From Marivirga salinae (GTDB lineage: Bacteria; Bacteroidota; Bacteroidia; Cytophagales; Cyclobacteriaceae), in contig NZ_CP129971.1 of NCBI RefSeq assembly GCF_030503855.1, positions 3,410,001 to 3,474,000 of the forward strand: DNA of 64,000 bases, read 5' to 3'. Below the pieces are notes generated by a model. It worked only from the letters and a program-made list of their open reading frames with translations. It made no database searches and was not told where the DNA came from. A program made the position numbers and the translations under genes. Positions 34,442 to 41,513 of the stretch are shown one piece after another; the first letter of the stretch is position 1; every line of letters begins with the position of its first letter.

Positions 34442-35980
34442 ATGACTTTTTCTATGAATTTGAAAATTATATTTTGCTTTTTTTTATTGCCCGTATCCTT
34501 CAATTTAAGTGCTCAAATTTCACAACCATTAAGATTTGAAATTGAAATTGAGAATTTAGATAATGATTATTATGTAGTAAGTGCTAAAGAAGATGGGTTA
34601 TTCCTATTCAAGGAATTAGATGAAAAAACCGATAACAATGAGTTTGTATGGGAAATCATTAGACTAGATACCAGCTTACTCGAAATCAACAGAAGAGAAG
34701 TAGTTATTGATCAAAAATTTTCTTTTCGGGGATACAGTTACGATAATGGCAATTTTGTAATGCTCTTTCAAGAAGGTCTTGATTATGCAAAAGATTTATT
34801 ATTTCTCACTTTTTCTTTAAATGGGGACACCTTCCAATCTTACTTATATGAAAATCTAGTTCCTATAAAATTAACAGAATTCGAAATTAAAAATGATGCT
34901 GTGGTATTTGGTGGGAATGTGAATATGAGAACTGTTGTGATGATGTACAACTTCACGGCAAAAAAAGGGGTTGTTTTACCAGGCTTTTATAATGATAGAA
35001 GCAGTTTACTACAAATAGTTACTGATACAGATGATAAGTGGGTCAGGATTATTACCTCAGACCGAATGCCAAATAAGCGATATGGAATAACTGTCAGAGC
35101 TTTTAGCACTATGGGAGAACAGGTTTTTACCAATGAGCTTTTGGCTAAAGAAGATCTTAGCCTTACAGATGGCCGAATTGTCAATAGTAGTGAAGGAGGA
35201 AACTTATTAGCTGGCACCTACTCAGTAAGGAGAAGAACTGAAACTTCAAGAGGAATTTACGTGGCTGATTTTGATAAATCTGAAAAAGACCAAATCAACT
35301 ATTATAATTATGGAGACTTAGAAAACTTCTTTAATTACATGCGGGAAAAAAGAAAGGAAAGAATTTTAAAAAGGATCGCTAGAAAGAAAGTTAAAGGAAG
35401 GAAATTGAGGTTTAGTTACCGACTATTTGTACAAGATATTATTAAGCAAAACAAGGAAAATATCCTAATTGGAGAGGCTTATTACCCTACCTATTCAAAT
35501 CGCTCATATGGATATGGCTTTTCTCCTTACAGCTATGACCCTTTTACAAGTGGAAGATCTACCCAAGTTTTTGACGGCTATAAGTATACTCATGCTGTCA
35601 TCATTGCTTTTGATGATGAAGGAAAACTTTTATGGGATAATAGTTTTGAAATCAATGATTTGAAAAGCTTTCAACTTGAGGAACATGTACAATTAGCTTT
35701 CTTGAAAAATGAAATCGTAATGCTATACCTCTATGATCAACAGTTAAAAATAAAGGTCATTAAAAACAATGAAATTGTGGAAGGCAAATACACAGAAGAT
35801 TTGAAATTAATGTATGATAGTGATGAAATGAAAAGTAATGATGAAGAATTAGAAGGTTTAGAGCACTGGTATGGAAATAATTTTTATGCCTATGGAGTAA
35901 ATAAAGTGAAAAATCTTAGGGATGAAAATATAAAACTGAATAGAAAAGTCTTTTTTATCAATAAAATCGTGGTCGAATAA
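34442..35980 (+). CDS. secreted protein of unknown function
   Basis: A 512-residue protein with a signal peptide; ATG 34442 or the in-frame ATG 34454 (MNLKIIFCFFLLPVSFNLSA) may be the start. After cleavage at AQ, the protein consists of beta-strand-rich segments (YYVVSAKEDGLFLFKE, FVWEIIRLDTSLLEINRREV), a basic helical stretch (about 295-320, EKRKERILKRIARKKVKGRK) and an aromatic, Tyr/Ser-rich stretch (about 345-365, YYPTYSNRSYGYGFSPYSYD). No lipobox, barrel or T9SS C-terminal signal is evident. A periplasmic beta-propeller-like fold is possible. The family is not recognised. Confidence 0.65.
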   Translation: MTFSMNLKIIFCFFLLPVSFNLSAQISQPLRFEIEIENLDNDYYVVSAKEDGLFLFKELDEKTDNNEFVWEIIRLDTSLLEINRREVVIDQKFSFRGYSYDNGNFVMLFQEGLDYAKDLLFLTFSLNGDTFQSYLYENLVPIKLTEFEIKNDAVVFGGNVNMRTVVMMYNFTAKKGVVLPGFYNDRSSLLQIVTDTDDKWVRIITSDRMPNKRYGITVRAFSTMGEQVFTNELLAKEDLSLTDGRIVNSSEGGNLLAGTYSVRRRTETSRGIYVADFDKSEKDQINYYNYGDLENFFNYMREKRKERILKRIARKKVKGRKLRFSYRLFVQDIIKQNKENILIGEAYYPTYSNRSYGYGFSPYSYDPFTSGRSTQVFDGYKYTHAVIIAFDDEGKLLWDNSFEINDLKSFQLEEHVQLAFLKNEIVMLYLYDQQLKIKVIKNNEIVEGKYTEDLKLMYDSDEMKSNDEELEGLEHWYGNNFYAYGVNKVKNLRDENIKLNRKVFFINKIVVE

Positions 35981-35993
35981 ATCATCAGTTTAC

Positions 35994-36001
35994 TATCTTT
36001 G
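35994..36001 (+). promoter_or_regulatory. Bacteroidota-type -7 box for pyrR-pyrB
   Basis: TATCTTTG matches TAnnTTTG and ends 10 bp before the pyrR ATG, implying a leader of only a few bases. There is thus no room for a PyrR attenuator upstream of pyrR. Confidence 0.55.
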
Positions 36002-36011
36002 CCACAGCGCT

Positions 36012-36557
36012 ATGGAAAAACGTCTGATTTTAGATACCGACCTATTACAAATCACCATTAACAGGTTAGTGGAAGAGTTGATTGAGAACCACAAAGATTT
36101 TCAAGATACGGTATTAATCGGTCTTCAACCAAGAGGAGTATTCTTAGCACAGAGAATACAAAAAAGATTAAATCAGCGATTAAATAAAGAACTTCCATTA
36201 GGATTACTCGACACTACATTCTACCGAGATGATTTTAGACGGAGAGATATTCCTATAAAAGCAAATGCTACTGATATCCCTTTCCTAATTGAAGATAAAA
36301 AGGTGATCTTAATAGATGATGTGCTCTTCACAGGAAGAACAGTTAGAGCTGCATTAGATGCAATGATCGCTTTCGGAAGACCTCGACTAGTAGAACTTTT
36401 GGCTTTTATTGATAGAAAATATACTAGAGATTTACCTATTCAACCGGACTATGTGGGGCAAAGGGTGAATACTATTAAAACTCAGCGAGTACTAGTGGAA
36501 TGGACGGACCAAGGTGCTGAAAATGATAAAATCTGGTTAGTGACAAAAGAAGAATAA
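36012..36557 (+). CDS. pyrR: PyrR bifunctional regulator / uracil phosphoribosyltransferase
   Basis: A 181-residue type I phosphoribosyltransferase. The PRPP loop is KVILIDDVLFTGRTVRAAL (about 97-115), and GLQPRGVFLAQRI plus RPRLVELLAFIDR follow the PyrR pattern. In Firmicutes PyrR binds pyr mRNA; here no attenuator hairpin is visible before it or between it and pyrB, so it may act only as an enzyme. Stop and pyrB start share one base (TAATG). Confidence 0.93.
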   Translation: MEKRLILDTDLLQITINRLVEELIENHKDFQDTVLIGLQPRGVFLAQRIQKRLNQRLNKELPLGLLDTTFYRDDFRRRDIPIKANATDIPFLIEDKKVILIDDVLFTGRTVRAALDAMIAFGRPRLVELLAFIDRKYTRDLPIQPDYVGQRVNTIKTQRVLVEWTDQGAENDKIWLVTKEE

Positions 36558-37486
36558 TGACAAATTTAAGTGTAAATCATTTATTGGGTATCAAAGACTT
36601 AACAGAAGAAGATATTCAATTGATTTTTCAAACTGCCGATCATTTCAAAGAAGTTATCAATAGACCTATTAAAAAAGTCCCCTCTCTTCGAGATATTACC
36701 ATTGCCAATATATTTTTTGAAAATTCCACTAGAACAAAATTGTCATTTGAATTAGCAGAAAAAAGACTTTCTGCTGATGTGGTTAACTTTTCATCATCTA
36801 ATAGTTCGGTTAAAAAAGGAGAAACACTCTTAGATACGGTCAATAACATCCTTTCTATGAAGGTGGATATGGTAGTGATGAGACACTCAAGTGCAGGAGC
36901 TGCTCATTTTCTCTCCAGACACATAAATGCCAATATAGTGAATGCAGGAGATGGAACTCATGAACATCCAACTCAAGCATTATTGGATACTTATTCAATA
37001 AGGGAACAAGTTCAAGATCTTAAAGGAAAGAAAGTCGCGATCATCGGTGACATCTTACACTCAAGAGTAGCATTATCAAACATTTACGCCTTAAAAAAAC
37101 TAGGTGCAGAGGTTATGGTTTGTGGTCCTGCCACACTTTTACCAAAATATATTGGAGATTTAGGAGTGAAAATAAGTTGGGATGTAAAAGAAGCTTTAGA
37201 ATGGTGCGATATTGCCAATATTCTAAGAATCCAGCTAGAGCGACAACAACTGAAATATTTCCCTTCTTTAAGAGAATATTCACTTTATTATGGTGTAAAT
37301 AAGAAGTTATTAGACAGCATCGGGAAAGAAATCATTGTGATGCATCCTGGACCAATTAATAGAGGTGTGGAAATAAGCAGCGATGTAGCCGACTCAAAAC
37401 AATCTATAATACTGAATCAAGTAGAAAATGGAGTAGCTATTAGAATGGCTGTTCTATACTTATTAGCACAAAAAAGGCAGAATTAA
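36557..37486 (+). CDS. pyrB: aspartate carbamoyltransferase catalytic subunit
   Basis: Condenses carbamoyl phosphate and aspartate, the committed step of pyrimidine synthesis. The 309-residue protein has the carbamoyl-phosphate motif FENSTRTKLSFELAEKRL, the GDGTHEHPTQALLDTYSI motif and C-terminal MHPGPINRGVEI. It is coupled to pyrR by TAATG. Its 3' end overlaps the end of the convergent gene by 4 bp and contains the hairpin that ends that gene. No pyrI is adjacent. Confidence 0.96.
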   Translation: MTNLSVNHLLGIKDLTEEDIQLIFQTADHFKEVINRPIKKVPSLRDITIANIFFENSTRTKLSFELAEKRLSADVVNFSSSNSSVKKGETLLDTVNNILSMKVDMVVMRHSSAGAAHFLSRHINANIVNAGDGTHEHPTQALLDTYSIREQVQDLKGKKVAIIGDILHSRVALSNIYALKKLGAEVMVCGPATLLPKYIGDLGVKISWDVKEALEWCDIANILRIQLERQQLKYFPSLREYSLYYGVNKKLLDSIGKEIIVMHPGPINRGVEISSDVADSKQSIILNQVENGVAIRMAVLYLLAQKRQN

Positions 37487-37496
37487 GATTCTGCCT
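37475..37496 (-). terminator. terminator hairpin overlapping the pyrB stop
   Basis: AGGCAGAAT (37475-37483) and ATTCTGCCT (37488-37496) form a perfect 9-bp stem with loop TAAG. On the minus strand it is followed by TTTTTTGTG, so it suits the 96-residue gene; on the plus strand no T run follows. The loop carries both stop codons. Confidence 0.75.
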
Positions 37497-37773
37497 GGAG
37501 TATAAATTCTGTTAATTCTTGATTGGCACTGGGCCCGTAGCCATCAGCTATAGTTCCTTTTTTGCCAGATGAAGTTGATATTCGATATAATATTGATAAA
37601 TCATCAGGATTTGATTTCCCTTCAAATCTATATTCTTCTATTTCAGTAATATCCTTTCTTTCAAAAGAGTCTTCTTCAGTTTTCAACTTTCCATCTTCAA
37701 AGAAAAAGTCTTCAGTATAACCTTGCTTTTTTAATTCCTCTATCTTTTCACCCACTGTGTTCATTGAATCCAT
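37483..37773 (-). CDS. small conserved protein with RFEGxSNPDD motif
   Basis: A 96-residue acidic protein. It contains IEELKKQGYTEDFFFEDGKL and YRFEGKSNPDDLSILYRIST followed by GKKGTIADGYGPSAN. This motif set belongs to a small Bacteroidota family that databases often label, misleadingly, phosphoribosylpyrophosphate synthetase; it is far too short for that enzyme. Function unknown. ATG 37773 is used; Met4 is an alternative. The gene at 37976-38278 is a divergent relative. Its stop overlaps the pyrB stop on the other strand. Confidence 0.75.
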   Translation of the reverse strand: MDSMNTVGEKIEELKKQGYTEDFFFEDGKLKTEEDSFERKDITEIEEYRFEGKSNPDDLSILYRISTSSGKKGTIADGYGPSANQELTEFILQAES

Positions 37774-37871
37774 AAACTTTGTTTTTGTTTATGGCTACTA
37801 ACGGAATCAATTAAAGATTGTTAGCCAAACTGAACCCTAAAAATTCGATTGAATTTTCCGCCCGAAGGACA

Positions 37872-37887
37872 GACATCCCGGGATGTC
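37872..37887. repeat. perfect 16-bp palindrome
   Basis: GACATCCCGGGATGTC lies in the gap between the two small paralogous genes. It is GC-rich against its surroundings and has no T run, so it is an operator-like or repeat element rather than a terminator. Confidence 0.5.
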
Positions 37888-37975
37888 GGAGTTAACCCTA
37901 TTGTAATTATTTGAAAATCAGTTACTATTAATTGATTATTATCATTATCCAAATGCAGGTTATGAATAATCAGGG

Positions 37976-38278
37976 TTAATCTTCTAAAGCTTCAAAATAA
38001 TTGATTATTGGAAATTCACCAGAAGCATCCATTGTATCGATTGCATAACCTAATTCACCATCATTTGTCATAAAAGTGATTACTGCAGAACCTTTATCTT
38101 CATACAAATATTCAGCTTCTACAGATACTTGCTCTGCCACATAATGTTTTTCTATTTGGATATCATCTTCTTCTTTTCTCAATACCAACTCTCCATTTTC
38201 AAAAAGAAAATTATTGCTATATCCATAATCAGATAACTCATTGATTTTGAATGCGATTTGTGGAATAAGGTTTTGCAT
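37976..38278 (-). CDS. small acidic protein, relative of the neighbouring 96-residue gene
   Basis: A 100-residue protein. IAFKINELSDYGYSNNFLFENGEL corresponds to the KI-EL-x-GY-x-F-FEdG-L pattern of the product at 37483-37773, and AITF-strand, GELGYAIDTMDASG corresponds loosely to its GKKGTIADGYGPSA. The RFEGxSNPDD motif itself is not conserved. Probably an old tandem duplicate. Function unknown. Divergent from cystathionine beta-synthase. Confidence 0.65.
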   Translation of the reverse strand: MQNLIPQIAFKINELSDYGYSNNFLFENGELVLRKEEDDIQIEKHYVAEQVSVEAEYLYEDKGSAVITFMTNDGELGYAIDTMDASGEFPIINYFEALED

Positions 38279-38388
38279 AACGTTCTTTATTTAATACTAT
38301 ACAAAGAACGCCACTCTATTACTTACTGTTCTTCTTAAAAGAATATGAATATTACGTACGTCACATTTCAATGATGATTATAAATAAC

Positions 38389-38396
38389 TAACTTTG
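38389..38396 (+). promoter_or_regulatory. Bacteroidota-type -7 box for cystathionine beta-synthase
   Basis: TAACTTTG fits TAnnTTTG; TTTC (consensus TTTG) is 19 bp upstream at 38366-38369. The ATG is 22 bp after the box. Confidence 0.5.
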
Positions 38397-38417
38397 CGGA
38401 AAGCAAATTGATAAAAA

Positions 38418-39788
38418 ATGTACTACAACTCTATTATAGAGACCATTGGAAATACTCCATTGGTGAAATTAAACAAAGTCAACAAAGGAATACCAGGTAC
38501 AATACTGGTAAAAGTTGAATATTTCAATCCTGGCAACTCCATGAAAGATCGAATGGCGATCAAAATGGTTGAGGATGCTGAAAAAGAAGGTAAACTTAAG
38601 CCTGGAGGAACCATCATTGAAGGGACATCCGGAAACACTGGTATGGGGCTGGCTTTAGCTGCCATTTCAAAAGGTTATAAGTGTGTATTCACCTTGGCTG
38701 ATAAACAATCAAAAGAGAAAATGGACATTCTTCGTGCCATGGGTGCGGAAGTAATCGTTTGTCCTACTAATGTTAGCCCAGATGACCCTCGCTCCTATTA
38801 TTCTGTAGCTAAAAAAATACATGAAGAAACTCCTAATTCTATTTATCCTAATCAGTATGATAATATGTCTAACTCAAGGGCACATTATGAAACCACAGGA
38901 CCTGAGATTTGGGAACAAACAGAAGGAAAAATAACACATTGGGCTGCTGGTGTAGGAACAGGTGGATCTATGTGCGGTACTTCAAGATATTTAAAAGATC
39001 AAAATCCAGAGATCAGAAGCATCGGAATTGATTCTTATGGTTCTGTATTCAAGAAATATAAAGAGACTGGTAAATTTGATGAGAAAGAAATCTATCCTTA
39101 TTTAACGGAAGGAATTGGTGAAGACATTTTACCTAAGAATGTTGATTTCGCAATGATTGACCACTTTGTAAAGGTAACCGATAAAGATGGCGCCATCATG
39201 ACTAGAAGATTAGCCAGAGAAGAAGGTTTATTCTGTGGATGGTCTTGTGGTTCTGCTGTTCACGGTGCTCTTGAATATGCTGAGGAAAATATGAAAGAAG
39301 ATGATGTGATGGTAATTATTCTACCAGATCATGGAACACGTTATCTAGGTAAAATTTACAATGATGATTGGATGAAAGATCATGGCTTCATTGAAAATAA
39401 TGATTATGCAACTGCGAAAAATATTATAAAGAAAAGAAGTAGCAGTTACAAATTAATAAGCATTGAAAGCGATCAGAAAATTGGTGAGGTAGTAAAATTA
39501 TTAGATGAGTTATCTATTTCACAATTACCGATAACCAAATCGGGTGAATTTGTTGGAAGTATTTCAGATACTCAGCTTTTAAATAAATTAGTAGAGAATC
39601 CGGAATTAAAGGCTAAGCCTATTTCGGAGATAATGGACAATCCATTCAAATTTATTGCTTTGAATACCACGGTTGATACTATTTCTTCCATGATGAATCA
39701 TGGTGACAAGGCCTTGATGGTGTTAGATGATAAGAATGATGCACATATCATCACAAAACAAGATTTATTGATGGCGTTTGCAGACTAA
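38418..39788 (+). CDS. cystathionine beta-synthase with regulatory CBS pair
   Basis: A 456-residue PLP enzyme condensing serine and homocysteine, or acting as an O-acetylserine sulfhydrylase-like enzyme. The PLP lysine is Lys43 in NPGNSMKDRMA; the substrate loop is GTSGNTGMG and the phosphate loop GVGTGGS (178-184). After about residue 335, two CBS domains follow (about 340-395 and 400-456, ISQLPITKSGEFVGSISD; DKALMVLDDKNDAHIITKQD), which typically bind adenosyl compounds. No haem-binding N-terminal part as in animal enzymes. Single-gene unit with strong terminator. Confidence 0.92.
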   Translation: MYYNSIIETIGNTPLVKLNKVNKGIPGTILVKVEYFNPGNSMKDRMAIKMVEDAEKEGKLKPGGTIIEGTSGNTGMGLALAAISKGYKCVFTLADKQSKEKMDILRAMGAEVIVCPTNVSPDDPRSYYSVAKKIHEETPNSIYPNQYDNMSNSRAHYETTGPEIWEQTEGKITHWAAGVGTGGSMCGTSRYLKDQNPEIRSIGIDSYGSVFKKYKETGKFDEKEIYPYLTEGIGEDILPKNVDFAMIDHFVKVTDKDGAIMTRRLAREEGLFCGWSCGSAVHGALEYAEENMKEDDVMVIILPDHGTRYLGKIYNDDWMKDHGFIENNDYATAKNIIKKRSSSYKLISIESDQKIGEVVKLLDELSISQLPITKSGEFVGSISDTQLLNKLVENPELKAKPISEIMDNPFKFIALNTTVDTISSMMNHGDKALMVLDDKNDAHIITKQDLLMAFAD

Positions 39789-39812
39789 TAGCAGCACTCC
39801 ATAAACCAAAAA

Positions 39813-39845
39813 AGGCTGTGAAAATAGATTTCACAGCCCTTTTTA
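39813..39845. terminator. shared terminator of cystathionine beta-synthase and tRNA-Leu
   Basis: GGCTGTGAAA (39814-39823) pairs with TTTCACAGCC (39829-39838) with a 5-nt loop; T run on the right, A run on the left, so it can work in both directions. Confidence 0.88.
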
Positions 39846-39849
39846 TTTG

Positions 39850-39933
39850 TGCGCACGAGAAGATTCGAACTTCCACACCAGTTAAGGCACCACCCCCTCA
39901 AGGTGGCGTGTCTACCAATTTCACCACGTGCGC
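39850..39933 (-). tRNA. tRNA-Leu (GAG)
   Basis: Minus strand. The acceptor stem GCGCACG/CGTGCGC is perfect, discriminator A. The anticodon arm is CCACC-TTGAGGG-GGTGG, giving anticodon GAG (codons CUC/CUU). A long variable arm and T-arm GTTCGAATC are present. 84 nt, no encoded CCA. Confidence 0.93.
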
Positions 39934-39945
39934 TTGATTAGATAG

Positions 39946-39953
39946 CAAATATA
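39946..39953 (-). promoter_or_regulatory. Bacteroidota-type -7 box for tRNA-Leu
   Basis: Minus-strand TATATTTG ends 13 bp before the 5' end of mature tRNA-Leu. Confidence 0.5.
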
Positions 39954-39968
39954 CATTCTAAAACTAAA

Positions 39969-39998
39969 AAACCTATCCATTTTTCACCAGATAGGTTT
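39969..39998 (-). terminator. terminator at the end of the tRNA-Lys array
   Basis: AAACCTATC (39969-39977) pairs with GATAGGTTT (39990-39998); on the minus strand T residues follow. It lies directly after the last tRNA-like copy. Confidence 0.7.
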
Positions 39999-40005
39999 AT
40001 GAAAG

Positions 40006-40082
40006 TGACCCGCTTGGGGTTCGAACTTAAGACTCTCCCGACTTTAAAAGTCGGAATGCTCTATCAGCTAAGCTATCGAGTT
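40006..40082 (-). pseudogene. tRNA-Lys-like pseudogene, copy psi1
   Basis: 77 nt, clearly derived from the neighbouring tRNA-Lys (GTCA end, GCTTAGCTGATAGAGC D-arm, TTCGAAC T-loop). Acceptor pairs 1-72 and 7-66 are lost, two T-stem pairs are lost, and the anticodon stem is extended to 7 bp (TTCCGAC-TTTTAAA-GTCGGGA). The central triplet would read UUA, but the damage elsewhere makes a functional tRNA unlikely. Confidence 0.75.
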
Positions 40083-40113
40083 AAATTATGAGTATTAAGT
40101 AAATGCTTTTTAG

Positions 40114-40162
40114 TTTAGATTCGGAATCCAAAACTCTCTCAATTTTTTCCGGAATAACCAGT
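40114..40162 (-). pseudogene. highly decayed tRNA-like remnant
   Basis: Plus-strand AGATTCGGAATCCAAAACTC followed by TTCCGGAATA corresponds in order to the T-arm and anticodon arm of copy psi2 (GGGTTCGGAACCCAA ... ATCGGAATACTC). The D-arm and acceptor are no longer recognisable. Confidence 0.45.
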
Positions 40163-40177
40163 AAAACCCCAAAGAAA

Positions 40178-40208
40178 AAAAGCTCTGATTCGTTTAACCA
40201 GAGCTTTT
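40178..40208 (-). terminator. terminator after the first tRNA-Lys copy
   Basis: AAAAGCTCTG (40178-40187) pairs with CAGAGCTTTT (40199-40208); U run on the minus strand. A homologous hairpin follows the other tRNA-Lys. Confidence 0.85.
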
Positions 40209-40216
40209 GAAACAAG

Positions 40217-40289
40217 TGACCCGCTTGGGGTTCGAACCCAAGACCCCATCCTTAAAAGGGATGTGCTCTACCAGCTGAGCTAGCGAGTC
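40217..40289 (-). tRNA. tRNA-Lys (TTT), copy 1
   Basis: Minus strand, 73 nt, no encoded CCA. Acceptor GACTCGC/GCGGGTC (one G-U) with discriminator A; D-arm GCTC-AGCTGGTA-GAGC; anticodon arm CATCC-CTTTTAA-GGATG (anticodon TTT); T-arm TTGGG-TTCGAAC-CCCAA. Confidence 0.95.
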
Positions 40290-40313
40290 ATACTATTAAT
40301 ATTAAATATTCTT

Positions 40314-40389
40314 TTTTAACTTGGGTTCGGAACCCAAGTCGATCCCGATTCATTTAATCGGAATACTCTACCAGCTAAGCTAGTGAGTC
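40314..40389 (-). pseudogene. tRNA-Lys-like pseudogene, copy psi2
   Basis: The 5' half GACTCAC plus a D-arm and an intact T stem TTGGG...CCCAA (loop TTCCGAA) are present, but the 3' acceptor strand is missing (GTTAAAA). The anticodon arm is a 7-bp stem TTCCGAT-TAAATGA-ATCGGGA with one G-U pair, not related to the Lys anticodon arm. Confidence 0.75.
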
Positions 40390-40402
40390 CAAATCTTAAA
40401 GA

Positions 40403-40440
40403 AAAAAAATGCTCTGATTCTTTTTATCAGAGCTTTTAAA
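40403..40440 (-). terminator. terminator after the second tRNA-Lys copy
   Basis: GCTCTGA (40411-40417) pairs with TCAGAGC (40427-40433), flanked by A and T runs. A second hairpin AAAATTG/CAATTTT (40456-40474) lies between it and the tRNA. Confidence 0.75.
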
Positions 40441-40482
40441 ATAGTTTGTATCATAAAATTGTTTTCACAATTTTAAAAAAAG

Positions 40483-40555
40483 TGACCCGCTTGGGGTTCG
40501 AACCCAAGACCCCATCCTTAAAAGGGATGTGCTCTACCAGCTGAGCTAGCGAGTC
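40483..40555 (-). tRNA. tRNA-Lys (TTT), copy 2
   Basis: Identical in all 73 positions to the copy at 40217-40289: acceptor GACTCGC/GCGGGTC, anticodon TTT in CTTTTAA, T-loop TTCGAAC. Part of a tandem duplication with a period of about 265 bp. Confidence 0.95.
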
Positions 40556-40577
40556 ATAATAATTGTATAAGTAATGT

Positions 40578-40653
40578 TATGTACCTTGGGTTTGAACCCA
40601 AGACCCTCCCGATCCATTTAATCGGGATACTCTACCAGCTGAGCTAGCGAGTC
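40578..40653 (-). pseudogene. tRNA-Lys-like pseudogene, copy psi3
   Basis: The 5' acceptor strand GACTCGC and D-arm are identical to the intact tRNA-Lys, but the 3' acceptor strand reads GGTACAT and cannot pair. The anticodon arm is a perfect 7-bp stem TCCCGAT-TAAATGG-ATCGGGA. The T-loop is one base short. It is the first element after the promoter. Confidence 0.75.
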
Positions 40654-40763
40654 ATTTACTATAAAATTTTACTCTATCTAATTCGTTTAATTAGCCAACT
40701 CAATATGATTGAGTTCCGAGTGTTTTTATTGCTTTTAAGTAGTCGTTTTCCTTAATTGCGTTG

Positions 40764-40794
40764 CAAAGGTAAGTACAAATAAATAAAATGCAAA
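40764..40794 (-). promoter_or_regulatory. promoter of the tRNA-Lys array
   Basis: On the minus strand TTTG (40794-40791), 19 bp, then TACCTTTG (40771-40764): both elements and the spacing fit the Bacteroidota consensus. Transcription would start near 40757, leaving a leader of about 100 nt before psi3. The -33 box lies inside the first codons of the divergent gene. Confidence 0.65.
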
Positions 40795-41513
40795 TGCTAA
40801 AGTTCAAATTTCTGTTTTCTTCTCTTATTCTTCTCATTGTTACTACTGCTGTTGGGTTCACGCAGTCCCTTGAAAAGGAATTAGTTAAGGCTGATTCTCT
40901 ATATGAAAAAAAGCAGTATATCAGTGCAATAAAAATTTATGAGAAAATATATAATGCAGGAAATTCAAGTCCAGCTATGCTCTTAAAGTTAGCAAGAATT
41001 GAAGAAGGAATGGAAAATCCTGGTAAATCCATGTATTTTTTAGAAAAATATTATCAATCTACAAAAGATGAAAAAGTCATTGATTATTTAAAAGAAACTG
41101 CTAAGACTAAAAAAGCTATTGGTTTTGATTACGGATTAACTTATCAAGCTAATTTATTATATAAAGAGTGGAAACTCTACTTCCAATTATTCTTTTCAAT
41201 TATCATCTTTTTAGGGCTTGGGTTAATGATAAAGAATAGAAATAAAATTCATAAAAAAAGAAATTATTTTGCACTTGCTTTTATACCTCTACTTTTTGTA
41301 GCCTTCCTGAATAACTATGATGGAAAATCAGAAGCCGTAATTACAAGCACTCCAAGTTATTTTTTAGAAGGACCTTCATCAGGAGCTAATTTAGTTGCGA
41401 AAGTAAATACGCCAGCAAAAATACAAGTTAAAGATCAAGTTGATGTTTGGAGTAAAGTGATTATTGAGGAGAAGGAAGCATATATTAAAACTTCTCAAAT
41501 TAAAAAGCTTTGA
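40788..41513 (+). CDS. TPR and SH3-like membrane protein (BatE-like layout)
   Basis: A 241-residue protein. Signal peptide or TM (about 7-24), TPR-like helices (about 28-105, LVKADSLYEKKQYISAIKIY), a membrane helix (about 129-148, YFQLFFSIIIFLGLGLMI), a second (about 160-175, YFALAFIPLLFVAFL), and a C-terminal SH3-like module (about 182-241, SYFLEGPSSGANLVAKVNTP, WSKVIIEEKEAYIKTSQIKKL). The order TPR, two TMs, SH3 recalls BatE and similar aerotolerance proteins, but no bat genes are adjacent. Function not assigned. Confidence 0.7.
   Translation: MQMLKFKFLFSSLILLIVTTAVGFTQSLEKELVKADSLYEKKQYISAIKIYEKIYNAGNSSPAMLLKLARIEEGMENPGKSMYFLEKYYQSTKDEKVIDYLKETAKTKKAIGFDYGLTYQANLLYKEWKLYFQLFFSIIIFLGLGLMIKNRNKIHKKRNYFALAFIPLLFVAFLNNYDGKSEAVITSTPSYFLEGPSSGANLVAKVNTPAKIQVKDQVDVWSKVIIEEKEAYIKTSQIKKL

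Noticed and set aside
40006..40082. psi1 as an ochre-suppressor tRNA (loop triplet UUA)
   Set aside because: Two acceptor pairs and two T-stem pairs are broken and the anticodon stem has 7 instead of 5 pairs, so aminoacylation and ribosome fit are improbable.
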